A stretch of 5,977 nt of DNA from an uncultured Sphingobacteriales bacterium. GTDB lineage: Bacteria; Bacteroidota; Bacteroidia; Chitinophagales; Chitinophagaceae. The notes under the pieces are model-generated. The model saw only the letters and a list, made by a program, of their open reading frames with translations, had not been told where the DNA came from and did no database searches. Positions 5,945-5,977 of this stretch are shown here, piece by piece. Both the position numbers and the translations under genes were made by a program. The first letter of the stretch is position 1. Every line of letters starts with the position of its first letter. The stretch is from positions 1-5,977 of the forward strand of contig CAMPKG010000208.1 in NCBI GenBank assembly GCA_946887085.1, written 5' to 3'.

Positions 5945-5977
5945 ATATGAGATAGTGAGAAGGGAAGGGGATAACAT

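Overview
The window looks like chromosomal DNA of a Bacteroidota bacterium, most likely the Chitinophagaceae or a close relative. The evidence is a secreted protein with a carboxypeptidase-like regulatory domain, two lipoproteins with short lipoboxes, a small lipoprotein with the HGxPGHxC motif that I associate with this phylum, starts without clear Shine-Dalgarno sequences, and one good match to the phylum's TAnnTTTG -7 promoter element. The genus is inference; there is no rRNA or other marker gene.

Layout from left to right. Positions 1-821 (minus strand) hold the N-terminal ~273 residues of a fused GNAT acetyltransferase / carbon-nitrogen hydrolase, which continues past the left edge. A 217-base divergent spacer follows. 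Position 1039-2283 (plus) encodes a multi-membrane GT-C type glycosyltransferase with WGQVD and MHERY motifs. Position 2424-2894 (plus) encodes a small, GC-rich, Ala/Thr/Pro-rich lipoprotein carrying two copies of a VNPxHGQPGHxC motif; it ends at a strong intrinsic terminator (2915-2952). Position 3098-4705 (plus) encodes a secreted two-part protein, an N-terminal carboxypeptidase-regulatory-like beta domain and a C-terminal esterase-D-type alpha/beta hydrolase with a visible Ser/Asp/His set. Position 5034-5888 (plus) encodes a lipoprotein of unknown function with one calcium-loop-like DWNSDGIKD motif. The last 89 bases hold no complete gene.

The genes on the plus strand are separated by 140-330 bases and do not look like one tight operon or a single pathway. 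Three of the four encode proteins that leave the cytoplasm and the fourth encodes a membrane enzyme, so the general theme is the cell envelope; no closer functional link can be shown.

The most interesting structure is non-coding. Two intergenic spacers each contain a ~95-base element made of two hairpin halves in inverted orientation (core GGTTGGTG-NNNN-CACCAACC, outer tail AAGGRGAAA) with the same 52-53 base spacing and a recognisably related linker. A fifth, solo half lies beside the second element. This is the architecture of a REPIN (inverted doublet of REP sequences). One half shows a paired base change that preserves the stem. I found no new defence, CRISPR or RNA-guided system in the window.
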